From: a virus
Length of the DNA stretch: 38,217 nucleotides
IMG/VR virus record: IMGVR_UViG_3300018082_000018
Span: 1-38,217 of that record
Strand: one strand, 5' to 3'
The first letter of the stretch is position 1. Each line of letters starts with the position of its first letter. Under the pieces are notes generated by a model, which saw nothing but the letters and a program-made list of their open reading frames with translations, was not told the DNA's origin and did not search any database. The translations under genes were made by a program, and so were the position numbers. Of this stretch, positions 5,836-14,058 are shown piece by piece.

Positions 5836-8346
5836 TCACTCACCTCCTATTTCTGGAAGGGGTTTTTCTGCCTTGAACCTCGGAAGTTTCATTCCAGTCC
5901 GCTCAGGCGCTCTCTCATAGAATCGAGGAGCGAACCTCTTCATTAGAGCCTCAACTTTGTCCGCGCCATGCTTGGCAGTCAACTGCTCAAGGATGTCACC
6001 AAGCAATTGCAGGCCCTCTACTCGGGTGAGTCCCATGCGCATGGGATTCCCTGTGGCAAGGTCAGCAAAGACCTCCTCCGCCTTTCGTCCAGACGCATAC
6101 CCACCCTTAGTTCTCAGCGCCGCTCCGTAGACTATTCTGCCCTCTGCGCCCCCTTCGGTCAGAGCTTTTCCGTGGATTTCCCCAAAAATCTTTCTTCCTT
6201 TTACCCCAAGTTTTATTGGGTTGATCTCCAGTTTTTCCCCAAGAACTTCGTTCACAGCCCGATGCAGCCCCTCATGCCTGGCTTCCTGCTTAAAGTACCC
6301 GCTGTCCCCGACGCGCTGAATCGTTAGCGGTTTATTGGTTGGAACCATTGCAAACTCTTTCGGGAACTCGCGTTTCAGGCTCTGAATAAATATCCTGCCT
6401 GCAGCATCAGCCCCGCTTACGCCGGTGCCGGAGAATACTTCAGCTCCATTGAGTTTTTTTGCTCCAATCATGTTCGTTAATTTATCCATTGCCGCATCAT
6501 TCAGAACGATCTTTCCGCGCTTCGGGCTGTAGCCGGAATACTTCTCTGTGGTGGGGTTCTTCAGCTCGCTGACTGACTCCGGCCAGTTGAACTCTTCTTC
6601 TTTGAATGTTCCCCGTGGTTCCTTACGACGCTCCGGCCCCTTATATGTGGATTGAACAGTGCCAGGCATTTCAAATTCCTGCTCGGTGAACGTTCCAACC
6701 TGTTCGCTACGCTTTACCGGCCCGAATCCTTTTGGAAGTCTGGAAGGAGCATCCGGGCCGTATCTCCTAGTTATTTCATTCTTTAGATCGGAGCGTTCAT
6801 CTAAGGCATCTTTGAGTCGTTGTGATAAAGGATCTGATTTGGCGAGTATCTCACTGGTCTTTTCACTGCCACGTCCGGCTGCTATTAAGTCGTCGGTGAT
6901 CTTGCTTTGTGTCTGATCGTTCCTGTCAAGCGCCTTGTTTATTTTCCCGGCAGTCATTTCTGACACCTGGCTCAGCTTTATATTCGCCTCAACAGGTAAC
7001 TTGCCTCCGGTTTCGCTGACTAATTCGCCGGTAGGGGCGAATTCCACAGCCGCTGTTTCTCCTCCACTGAGCTTGTGGAGTCCTTTCGCAGCCCGGCTCT
7101 TGACTGCCGTGCTTCCAAGCGCGTGCCGGGCTGCCAAGCCGGTCAACGCACCTGTCCCGGGGACGCCAGCGCCCTGCGCCAATACTTCGCCAAGCACCCC
7201 AGCGGCAATATCCCCCGGCCCGCCGAACCCCGCATTTCGTTGTCTGTTGGCCTGCCGCTCCAGAGCCTCCTTGGCGCTAAGCAGCTCCGACTCCTCCCTC
7301 ATCCACTTCTCGACTTTCGGCTCCTGGTTGCGGATCAATTTGTTGATTCCGGAGCGAGCCGCGTATTTTGAAGCGTTCGCTCCCTGCTCGACTGCGTCCA
7401 TCGTGAATCGGGTGATGCTGGAGTCGATCTCTTTTCGCAGCGCGTGCAGCTCCCGGAGCGAGATGCTCTGCCCACCGTACCGGCCCAGAATGTCGCTCTG
7501 CAACTCTTCTATCCTCGATAGCAGCGCCTCTTTGTTGCTGATGCCGACGCTACCTTTTATGCGTTTAACCTCATCATCGAGCAGCGCCGTTACATCATTG
7601 ACCGGCACAGCCTTCGTGCTTTTGGCGAGCTGTGCATCAGTCATGCCGTGGAACTCGTCGATCTTCGCCTGAACGTTGGCAGCGAACTGCTCATCAGTGT
7701 TACCGACGATCTTGTTTCTGAGAATCGCGCCTGTCGGATCTTTCTTGAATGCCTGATCCTTGAGGCTGGGCTTGATAATCGTGTTGACGAGCTTCCGCGC
7801 ACTGACGCCAGCGGCCCCTTGAACAGCCCTGCCAGCAATTCCGACAGCAGGCCCGGCGGCCAAGGGTACGACATTCTCTCCGATCACTTCTCCCGCTTCT
7901 TTCGGTGTGCCAAACAGTAATTTCCCGAACTGATCCACAGGATAGTTCGCTAGATCGCTTCCCATTTCCAGGAGCGCACCCGGAACGGCCTTCACCGCGC
8001 CGAGAGGATCGGCGACAGTCTGGCGCACGGACTCAACCAGCGCTCCGGGGATCGCGGCTGCGCCCTGTGCCAGTCTCCCGATCCCACCATAGATTCCCTC
8101 AGTGAGCTGATCGAGCTGCTGGCCGACGGTGGGACTGGATTGAGCGAGGTTTGCGACGTGCTCAGCCTGGAGGACTTCTTTAGGTCGATTCAAACGCGAT
8201 TCAGCAGCGAGTCGATTTTGCTCTCTGGCTCGCTTGTCCCAAGGGGTCTCTTCGGATTCATCGAAAGGCTTTATGCTTGTTTCAACAACCTCGGTGTCGC
8301 CCGTCCCAGACACAGCGGCGGCGCGCCGTTCCCAGGGTGTGCTCAT
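5836..8346 (-). CDS. Large internal virion (ejection) protein with C-terminal zincin-type peptidase motif
   Basis: The protein is 836 aa from ATG 8346, which has GGAG seven bases upstream and an ATGA overlap with the preceding stop; a TTG four codons earlier is weaker. The N-terminus carries two TPW-x-x-RA motifs. Gly/Ala-rich hydrophobic stretches follow (about 75-165), then coiled-coil-like segments (about 225-330), then a charged linker with two GTF-x-E-x-EF repeats. The C-terminal domain has RHEGLH at 690-695, an HExxH zinc motif, and EE near 757 as possible third ligand. The size and position, last of four large leftward genes after the tail genes, fit a P22 or T7-type ejection protein that crosses the envelope during DNA entry. 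The peptidase could cut cell wall or scaffold-type partners; this is inference. Confidence 0.7.
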   Translation of the reverse strand: MSTPWERRAAAVSGTGDTEVVETSIKPFDESEETPWDKRAREQNRLAAESRLNRPKEVLQAEHVANLAQSSPTVGQQLDQLTEGIYGGIGRLAQGAAAIPGALVESVRQTVADPLGAVKAVPGALLEMGSDLANYPVDQFGKLLFGTPKEAGEVIGENVVPLAAGPAVGIAGRAVQGAAGVSARKLVNTIIKPSLKDQAFKKDPTGAILRNKIVGNTDEQFAANVQAKIDEFHGMTDAQLAKSTKAVPVNDVTALLDDEVKRIKGSVGISNKEALLSRIEELQSDILGRYGGQSISLRELHALRKEIDSSITRFTMDAVEQGANASKYAARSGINKLIRNQEPKVEKWMREESELLSAKEALERQANRQRNAGFGGPGDIAAGVLGEVLAQGAGVPGTGALTGLAARHALGSTAVKSRAAKGLHKLSGGETAAVEFAPTGELVSETGGKLPVEANIKLSQVSEMTAGKINKALDRNDQTQSKITDDLIAAGRGSEKTSEILAKSDPLSQRLKDALDERSDLKNEITRRYGPDAPSRLPKGFGPVKRSEQVGTFTEQEFEMPGTVQSTYKGPERRKEPRGTFKEEEFNWPESVSELKNPTTEKYSGYSPKRGKIVLNDAAMDKLTNMIGAKKLNGAEVFSGTGVSGADAAGRIFIQSLKREFPKEFAMVPTNKPLTIQRVGDSGYFKQEARHEGLHRAVNEVLGEKLEINPIKLGVKGRKIFGEIHGKALTEGGAEGRIVYGAALRTKGGYASGRKAEEVFADLATGNPMRMGLTRVEGLQLLGDILEQLTAKHGADKVEALMKRFAPRFYERAPERTGMKLPRFKAEKPLPEIGGE

Positions 8347-9671
8347 TTCTTTCTCCAATTCTCTTGCTTGGTATCATCGCCGCCCATGAAGATGTACCCA
8401 TCCTCCACGGTGCCGATGGGGGTTTTGGATTTCACCGATTCCTTTGGTGCTCCTCCCTTCCTTGGTTCTGCTCCACCCAAGCGGACTACGTTGCGCGGTT
8501 GGAATCCGTACCGGCCAGCGAGTTCGGAATAGAAGTCAACCTGCGACTCGTATCCTTCCTTTGCCACACGCCCAAAATTCTGAATCATGTCGTACAGGGC
8601 TGTGCGATCCTCGTCAGTCAAACCCGCGCCGCCTGCCGAGAATTTTTCGAATTTTCCTCGGATCTTGTTAAACCAGGGAGCATCAGAAGCAGTCCTGGCG
8701 TATTCCGACTCACGAACGACTGAAGACTCATCCATCATTTTGTTAAAAGCCGTTACCAAAGTTTGATCCACGGCGATTTTGTTGGGTGCCCCGCGCTTAA
8801 CCTCATCGAAGGCAGCCTGAACTCTGCCGAGCTGCTTTTCGACCACAGGGAATTCTTTCACTTCAGGAAGGGATAGAAACTCCTTCCTCATGTCCATCTC
8901 GTTTCGGAACTCGCGCTGAGCCCGTTGTGCATTGGCAATTACAACTGATCCGGGAGACGGCACAGAGCGAATCTCTTCAGTTCTGCCGCCTTTGTACCAC
9001 AGTTTCGTTACCGGCTGTCCATCCTTGCCCCGCAGATTGTGCTCCGACTTCACAGGAACATTCGCGTCGTCGGCTACACCCTCAACAATTACCTTCCCTA
9101 AAGTTGGATCGTACAGCCTGGATTTCTCACCAACCGATATGAGTTTTGGCCTGCCAACCGTCCCCCTATCAGTCAGCTTCCCGCCCTGCGGCTCGTATTC
9201 GACAAGCTGGGTCGTGCCATCCTCATTCTTGATCTGCAACAATGTACCTTTGAATCCTGCGAACTTGTCTGTGCGTCCAGTGACTGAGTTGGTGTAAGCG
9301 ATCATCTGTTCGGGATCTCCGGTGCGCTCCAGAACCTCCTTGGCTCGCTTTGCTACGTTGTCAAGAACCAAACTGGCCTTGACCGGATCGGGGGCAATCT
9401 TCGTGTAGTATTCAAATGCGACCTTATCAGGATCTGGTGACGGAGCCTCTACCGGAGCCTCGCCCATCGCACCGGGCGCACCTGGGCCAGCGACTCCACC
9501 GAGAGGCGCTGCAAACTGCCTCAGCGCATTCGCTTCGTTCTGCTGATCTTGGACTTGCTGAAATGTGTTCTGCCCGATAGCGAGGTTCAGCTCACGTTGC
9601 TTTTGCTCAGTGGCACGCTGATTTGCGGTTCCAGCGTACTCGATCATGTTAATCAAATCAGAGTAGGCCAT
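8343..9671 (-). CDS. Putative internal virion / ejection protein, 442 aa
   Basis: ATG 9671 forms TAATG with the upstream stop and follows AAGGGG. The N-terminal 60 residues are rich in Q, N and E and look coiled-coil (ATEQKQRELNLAIGQN). A Pro/Gly/Ala linker follows, then a mixed domain rich in K and E. No catalytic motif recognised. It is one of four consecutive genes for large, low-complexity proteins between the fibre genes and the end of the late operon, where P22-type phages carry their ejection proteins. The role is inferred from position and composition only. Confidence 0.6.
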   Translation of the reverse strand: MAYSDLINMIEYAGTANQRATEQKQRELNLAIGQNTFQQVQDQQNEANALRQFAAPLGGVAGPGAPGAMGEAPVEAPSPDPDKVAFEYYTKIAPDPVKASLVLDNVAKRAKEVLERTGDPEQMIAYTNSVTGRTDKFAGFKGTLLQIKNEDGTTQLVEYEPQGGKLTDRGTVGRPKLISVGEKSRLYDPTLGKVIVEGVADDANVPVKSEHNLRGKDGQPVTKLWYKGGRTEEIRSVPSPGSVVIANAQRAQREFRNEMDMRKEFLSLPEVKEFPVVEKQLGRVQAAFDEVKRGAPNKIAVDQTLVTAFNKMMDESSVVRESEYARTASDAPWFNKIRGKFEKFSAGGAGLTDEDRTALYDMIQNFGRVAKEGYESQVDFYSELAGRYGFQPRNVVRLGGAEPRKGGAPKESVKSKTPIGTVEDGYIFMGGDDTKQENWRKK

Positions 9672-11209
9672 TATTTACCCCTTGATGCCATGTAGTCAGC
9701 AACCGCTTTACCGCCCATTGCAGAAAGGCTAGTCCAGAAATTGTAATTCTCACCACCGTGCTTATCAAGAAGCGCACCGATTGGAGTGCCCTTCCACATT
9801 GCCGCTGCGCCTTGCTGTGTGCCGAGTCCCAGAACGTTCGATCCTTCCCTTTCCCCGTACCGTGCAATCAGATCCGCAATGTTTCCCCCATACCGTTCCG
9901 ATCCTCCCGCCGCCTGTCCGCCCAACTGAGCGTATAGCTGCGCCAGTTGCTGAGAGGAGGCCCCCGCCTGGGCCGCCTGAGCCAGTGCAGCTTGCAGCCC
10001 AAGCTGCTGCTGCTGGAAGGTTCGAGTGTATTGCTTGTCCGCCTCACCCGCCCCGAGCTGGTTGTAGAAATTCGCCAAAGTGTTCAAACCCACGGAGGAG
10101 TTCTTCCGGCCTCGAGCCGCGAGCGCCCTGTTGATGGACTTCTCGCCCTGCTTTAATTGCCACTGGTACATGGGTGAAGTCTCATAAGCCGCGCCGGTAG
10201 CCGGATTCGTGGCAAATGTGGTGCCTTCGCCGCCCGAATCGAGTCCTGGCGCGTTGTTGATGTTCCAGTTGGAAGGATAGCCCCTTCCAGCACCCACGCC
10301 TGTTGCTGGCCCCGGTGCGCCGCCACCCGGCTGTCCAGCTTTGAACTGAGCGGCTAATGCGACTCGATAATCGCCCTGCTGTTGCGGGGTCAGAGCGAAA
10401 AACTGCTCTTTGTTAGCGATACCGGGGAATCCAGGCAGATTGCCCGGAAAATAGTTCTCCCCATATATCTGCCTGTTTACTGCCGGGTCTTGTGATCCAG
10501 CTCGAACATCAAAACCAGCAGGTACAGGTGGAAGGATTGATTCACCAGCTCCTATTGTTGGAAGGGTAGCTGCAAACTGTCCGGGATTCCTTGCTCGATA
10601 CTGTTCTGGTGTTTCCCCCGGAAGAAACGGGGCGCGGTCGCCTTCTACAGCTCGGGGGCCGGTGGGGGCGGGCGGCGTGTACACTGGATTGTTGAACACA
10701 TCCGCATTTCGAGCTGCGTTGCCGTTGGCTACCTGCATCGGAGGCGCGGCGGGCGTGCTCTGTCCGGTCAGCGCGTTGAAACTTACAACCCGGTCTTTTC
10801 CCTGCTCCATTACCGGACTCACCCGGCTTACTGGAACCTGATCGCTCCACTGCTGTTGACCGGCGGCCTGACCGGCGGCCTGACCGGCTGTCCCGCCAGT
10901 CAGAGCGTTGAACGGAACCCCTCCGCCGCTACCCTGATATGCGTTTGGGTTAGTCCGCGCTTGGTTCGAGTCTCCGGCAGCGGTTGCAAATGCATTAGTT
11001 CCTCTAGGCCCGTAAAGAGGATTCTGCCCGGTTGAAACCCAGTCGGCCCCCAAAGAGCCACCTTTTTCCCAATCCCCGGCCTTGGAAACATTCGGGTCGA
11101 GCCAAGCTGGGCCGGTTCGGTCGACTCCGGGTGCCCCGTAATAAAGGGGATTTCCCTGAGCATCCTTCTTCGGCTTTCCGGCCCCCCAATCAGTCATGTC
11201 CATTGCCAT
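9671..11209 (-). CDS. Putative internal virion / ejection protein, Gly/Gln/Ala-rich, 512 aa
   Basis: Starts at ATG 11209 after AGGAG. The first 330 residues are low complexity with many G, P, N and Q. The C-terminal part (about 370-470) is helical with QQQLGLQAALAQAAQAG and QLAQLYAQLGGQAAG, and ends near a short hydrophobic stretch. This composition is typical of internal virion proteins. It contains AARGRKNSSVGLNTLANFYN-like segments found in many podophage internal proteins, to my recollection. No enzymatic motif. The stop overlaps the next start. Confidence 0.6.
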   Translation of the reverse strand: MAMDMTDWGAGKPKKDAQGNPLYYGAPGVDRTGPAWLDPNVSKAGDWEKGGSLGADWVSTGQNPLYGPRGTNAFATAAGDSNQARTNPNAYQGSGGGVPFNALTGGTAGQAAGQAAGQQQWSDQVPVSRVSPVMEQGKDRVVSFNALTGQSTPAAPPMQVANGNAARNADVFNNPVYTPPAPTGPRAVEGDRAPFLPGETPEQYRARNPGQFAATLPTIGAGESILPPVPAGFDVRAGSQDPAVNRQIYGENYFPGNLPGFPGIANKEQFFALTPQQQGDYRVALAAQFKAGQPGGGAPGPATGVGAGRGYPSNWNINNAPGLDSGGEGTTFATNPATGAAYETSPMYQWQLKQGEKSINRALAARGRKNSSVGLNTLANFYNQLGAGEADKQYTRTFQQQQLGLQAALAQAAQAGASSQQLAQLYAQLGGQAAGGSERYGGNIADLIARYGEREGSNVLGLGTQQGAAAMWKGTPIGALLDKHGGENYNFWTSLSAMGGKAVADYMASRGK

Positions 11210-11218
11210 CGGAGACTC

Positions 11219-12208
11219 CTATTTATAGTACTGTGACGTGTAGGGATTTGACTTCAGACCCTCGTCGAAAGATTTCTTCTGTGATGCTAGTGAGCTTGCG
11301 GCTACACCCTTGTCCTTGATGTTTGAACCCACCCAATTTGAATAATCGTTCCATCCAGAGTCCGCAGTCTGTTTCAACTGCTCCCCGCTCCACCCCTCTC
11401 GCTGCGCGGTCGGAACAACTTCATTCCAAAACCAGTCGGAGTGCTCATTCACGGCACCCGATGCTGCTTCCTTTTCACGGCCCTTGCGCGTCAGTCGGCT
11501 GATAAGTCCACCTGCCAAAGCCCCAGCAGTAGACCCAACCATCGGCCCGACCCCAGGAATTAAGCTGCCAGCAATTCCTGCGCCGGTTCCGACTACACCG
11601 GCTGCTCCTGATGGCCGAACTCTGTTGTCAGCCAGGTTCGGGGCGAAACTCGTCAGCGCGTTCGGGACACCTCCGCCGGGGGCTGACGGCCCGCCACCAG
11701 ATCCGGGCGGGGGTGTGATATTAAACCCACCACCAAAATCTGCCGGTAGTTGAAACCCACCGGCGGAAGGTGTGGACGGCACCGCTGGGGCACCTGGGGG
11801 CGCTCCTGGGCTTCCCGCCCCTGGCCTTTGTCCATAAAGCAGGAAGTTGGTTTCTTCTGCGCCACGCCGTCCAGCCGAAGTATACGGCCCAAGAATGTCA
11901 GCAATCGCAGACTGTCCACCGGACAGTCCCTGCTGTCCCATCATCAGCGCGTTTGTAAGATCAGCCCTCGATTGCCCATACCCAAAGTTCAGAGGTGCAA
12001 AACTGGACTGGAGCATCCAATTGTTGATGTCCGTCGCCCGCCCGTGGGCCGTGTTATAGGCTCCTAAGGCTTCCCTGTATGCAGCATCAATCGCTTGACG
12101 GGATTGAATGTTGCCTGCAGATTGCGCCTTTTTTCCAGCGATTGCACCAGCAACACCGATCCCCGCAGGAATTGCAGTCTGAAGGAAAGCCTTAATATCA
12201 AATGCCAT
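11219..12208 (-). CDS. Putative internal virion / ejection protein with glycine-zipper segment, 329 aa
   Basis: ATG 12208 follows AAGGG, just after the tRNA-like element. The N-terminal region has a Gly/Ala helix (IPAGIGVAGAIAGKKAQ) and then a long helical stretch (QAIDAAYREALGAYNTAH). A Gly/Pro linker leads to a glycine zipper near residues 205-240 (GAGIAGSLIPGVGPMVG, AGALAGGLIS), which could insert in a membrane. The C-terminus is a soluble helical domain. P22 gp7, gp20 and gp16-type ejection proteins have similar composition and position. No sequence family is asserted. Confidence 0.6.
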   Translation of the reverse strand: MAFDIKAFLQTAIPAGIGVAGAIAGKKAQSAGNIQSRQAIDAAYREALGAYNTAHGRATDINNWMLQSSFAPLNFGYGQSRADLTNALMMGQQGLSGGQSAIADILGPYTSAGRRGAEETNFLLYGQRPGAGSPGAPPGAPAVPSTPSAGGFQLPADFGGGFNITPPPGSGGGPSAPGGGVPNALTSFAPNLADNRVRPSGAAGVVGTGAGIAGSLIPGVGPMVGSTAGALAGGLISRLTRKGREKEAASGAVNEHSDWFWNEVVPTAQREGWSGEQLKQTADSGWNDYSNWVGSNIKDKGVAASSLASQKKSFDEGLKSNPYTSQYYK

Positions 12209-12226
12209 TGTCGTTGCCCTTTAAGA

Positions 12227-12298
12227 TGGGGTGCAGCGTCGGAATCGAACCGACTCCAGGCGGGTCACAACCGCCCGTGCCTACCAAGGCTGCCTCAC
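12227..12298 (-). tRNA. tRNA-His(GTG)-like gene with degenerate D arm
   Basis: The minus strand shows a canonical T arm (GTCGG TTCGATT CCGAC) and a five-pair anticodon arm (GGCGG TTGTGAC CCGCC) with anticodon GTG. It ends GCTGCAC-C-CCA, with an encoded CCA and discriminator C as in tRNA-His. The acceptor 5' strand GTGAGGC pairs in six of seven positions (one A-G mismatch). The D arm is only GCC-TTGGTA-GGC, making a 72-nt molecule. Position -1 is A, not the G expected for tRNA-His. It may be functional, decaying or repurposed. It lies on the transcribed strand between a virion gene and the ejection genes. Confidence 0.6.
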
Positions 12299-12313
12299 TC
12301 CCAGTATTATATC

Positions 12314-12673
12314 TTACGCGATCCTGTTGATGAACCCTGTGATGTTCAGAGCTGAAGCTGTCCCCGAGAACGCCCGAACAATCACGGTTCCATTCACAGG
12401 AACACCAAAAGAAATTTGGGTCGGAGGACTGTTAGCCGGAACAACCACGGCTTTTGTCATCAATCCGCCAGGATCGACCACTGATCCCCACTCGATTGTC
12501 AGCGTAGCATCAGAAGCCGTGACATTCGACACCCAGAGGTATACCTCATCAAAGCTCGCGGTTCCCGCAACGGCGGTATGGATAAGAGTTCCGGGAGTGG
12601 CGGTTGCAACAACGATAATCGGGATTCCACCCGCCCCAGCGCCCGAGAGTAAAAGTCGTGTGTAGGTTGCCAT
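12314..12673 (-). CDS. Small beta-rich virion protein, 119 aa
   Basis: ATG 12673 follows AGGAG. The sequence is Ala, Thr, Val and Gly-rich with alternating beta pattern (IPIIVVATATPGTLIH, TLTIEWGSVVD, GTVIVRAFSG) and no long helices. Such proteins decorate capsids or form head-fibre or tail knobs. It belongs to a run of four small beta-rich genes downstream of the fibre gene. No family recognised. Confidence 0.6.
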   Translation of the reverse strand: MATYTRLLLSGAGAGGIPIIVVATATPGTLIHTAVAGTASFDEVYLWVSNVTASDATLTIEWGSVVDPGGLMTKAVVVPANSPPTQISFGVPVNGTVIVRAFSGTASALNITGFINRIA

Positions 12674-12682
12674 TGTTTTCTC

Positions 12683-13048
12683 CTAGGCCAAGTAGTCGTA
12701 AGTCACTTTCTCAAGATCTGGATATTTCGCAACGAGGGAAATCAAAGCCGTTCTCAACGTTCGCTGCGCTGAAAATTCAGATAATCGCCAAAAATCAACA
12801 ACATCAAACGTCATCAAAGGGTTTGTCCCAATGTCAAAAGTAATATTCTGCTTCCAAAGCCGTGCATCTGCCGCCTCTAGTTTATACAGAAAAACTTTTG
12901 GTTCCACACCCAAAGGGGTGAGCTTATTTAGCGTGAGCTTTGCCATCGGAACAGCGGTATCCAGCGTTTCAGACAGACTAGAAATCTGAGCTAAGTCGTT
13001 CGGGGATACCACCAAAGTTGCGGGGAATACATTAAGAGTTCTTTTCAT
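12683..13048 (-). CDS. Hypothetical virion-associated protein, 121 aa
   Basis: ATG 13048 follows GGAG at good distance; an upstream in-frame ATG would add eight residues but lacks support. Mixed alpha/beta, with the centre TNPLMTFDVVDFWRL and a C-terminal helix (RTLRTALISLVAKYPDLEKV). Context is structural, but no motif points to a function. Confidence 0.6.
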   Translation of the reverse strand: MKRTLNVFPATLVVSPNDLAQISSLSETLDTAVPMAKLTLNKLTPLGVEPKVFLYKLEAADARLWKQNITFDIGTNPLMTFDVVDFWRLSEFSAQRTLRTALISLVAKYPDLEKVTYDYLA

Positions 13049-13059
13049 GATTTTCTCCT

Positions 13060-13350
13060 TTAGGGAAAACACTCAACTGTGTAAGCCGTTGACAGACCGT
13101 TTGAGATAAGCCGGATTTCTGGAAAATTAGGGTCGGGAGTTCCAAACTGGCGAGACGCTCCAGGTAGAACAACTCTGGTGCCGTCTCCCGCCACCGTTGG
13201 GTTAATCCCATCTAACCGCACGAAGATCGAGTCAGTCAAAGACCGATTGAACACCTGAATTGTACTGCAAAGTACATTAATCTGAATGGTGTCCCCGGCA
13301 CCCCCGGCAAGGATGGAACTAATGCTGTCATTGACGATAGAAATTGCCAT
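13060..13350 (-). CDS. Small beta-rich virion protein, 96 aa
   Basis: Chosen start ATG 13350 has AAGGAG seven bases before it; a longer frame would overlap the preceding gene. The protein alternates beta strands (DTIQINVLCSTIQVF, DSIFVRLDG, TRVVLPGASRQF) and resembles short capsid decoration or fibre-tip proteins in composition. No family recognised. Confidence 0.6.
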   Translation of the reverse strand: MAISIVNDSISSILAGGAGDTIQINVLCSTIQVFNRSLTDSIFVRLDGINPTVAGDGTRVVLPGASRQFGTPDPNFPEIRLISNGLSTAYTVECFP

Positions 13351-13364
13351 CTTTGAATCTCCTT

Positions 13365-14045
13365 TTAGTAGGCAGTAACTTCTGCCCAAACAACTGTAAC
13401 ACCAAGAGCCCAAGTCATCGCCGCTGGCCAAGCCGTTGCGCCATTCTTAATCACGAAACCCTCATTTTGAGCAAGTATTAACGGATGTACCGACCCGTCT
13501 GCATCAACTTCTAGCAGATCCGTTTTTTCCATCAGATCAAGACGGTGAGACGTGGTAATAGCTCCGGTACCAATTCCGAGAGTTTTATTGCCTACACCCT
13601 GAGAATCAAGGGTTTTAGTTCCCGCTCCCAGAGCGGCAGTAGTAGCGATTCTGACCTCTCCCAGCAGAGTGGTTCCCATGCCGGTCGTTCTGACCTTTTG
13701 ATTATTTGCTGTCAGAGTAGCGGTAGCACCCCCAGTTCCGGCTACCGTCCAAGATCGAGCAATAGTAGCCTCTAGAGTTACTAGAGCCGCCCCTGTTGCG
13801 GCTGCATTGGCTCCGGCGCCGATCAAGATTTTCTGTACCACCGCAAACCGCGTGGCATCCGTCCATCTAAACTGGAAAAGCTCAGCGTTCGCCGCTAGAG
13901 CCGCGCCAATTGTTCCGGTTGCCATTGAGATCCGATAATGCCCCAGTGATCCGTAGTCCAATGGTCGGCTGCTAACCCGTGCAGCTCTGAACGTTGGATC
14001 AATTGCCTGTAAAGCTAACGTGATTGGATCTTGAATAACTGCCAT
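13365..14045 (-). CDS. Putative virion structural protein, 226 aa
   Basis: Starts at ATG 14045 after AGAGGA. It is rich in Ala, Gly and Thr, with a low-complexity centre (GTLGGATATL-type segments). The C-terminus IKNGATAWPAAMTWALGVTV-VWAEV looks like the conserved end of phage head or tail structural proteins where a beta strand closes the fold. It is next to the fibre gene. Role inferred from context: tail or capsid accessory protein. Confidence 0.55.
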   Translation of the reverse strand: MAVIQDPITLALQAIDPTFRAARVSSRPLDYGSLGHYRISMATGTIGAALAANAELFQFRWTDATRFAVVQKILIGAGANAAATGAALVTLEATIARSWTVAGTGGATATLTANNQKVRTTGMGTTLLGEVRIATTAALGAGTKTLDSQGVGNKTLGIGTGAITTSHRLDLMEKTDLLEVDADGSVHPLILAQNEGFVIKNGATAWPAAMTWALGVTVVWAEVTAY

Positions 14046-14058
14046 GATGATTTATCCT

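Noticed and set aside
7075-7672. Plus-strand frames of 98 and 245 codons opposite the ejection protein
   Set aside because: No ribosome sites; composition mirrors the Ala/Gly-rich minus-strand gene.
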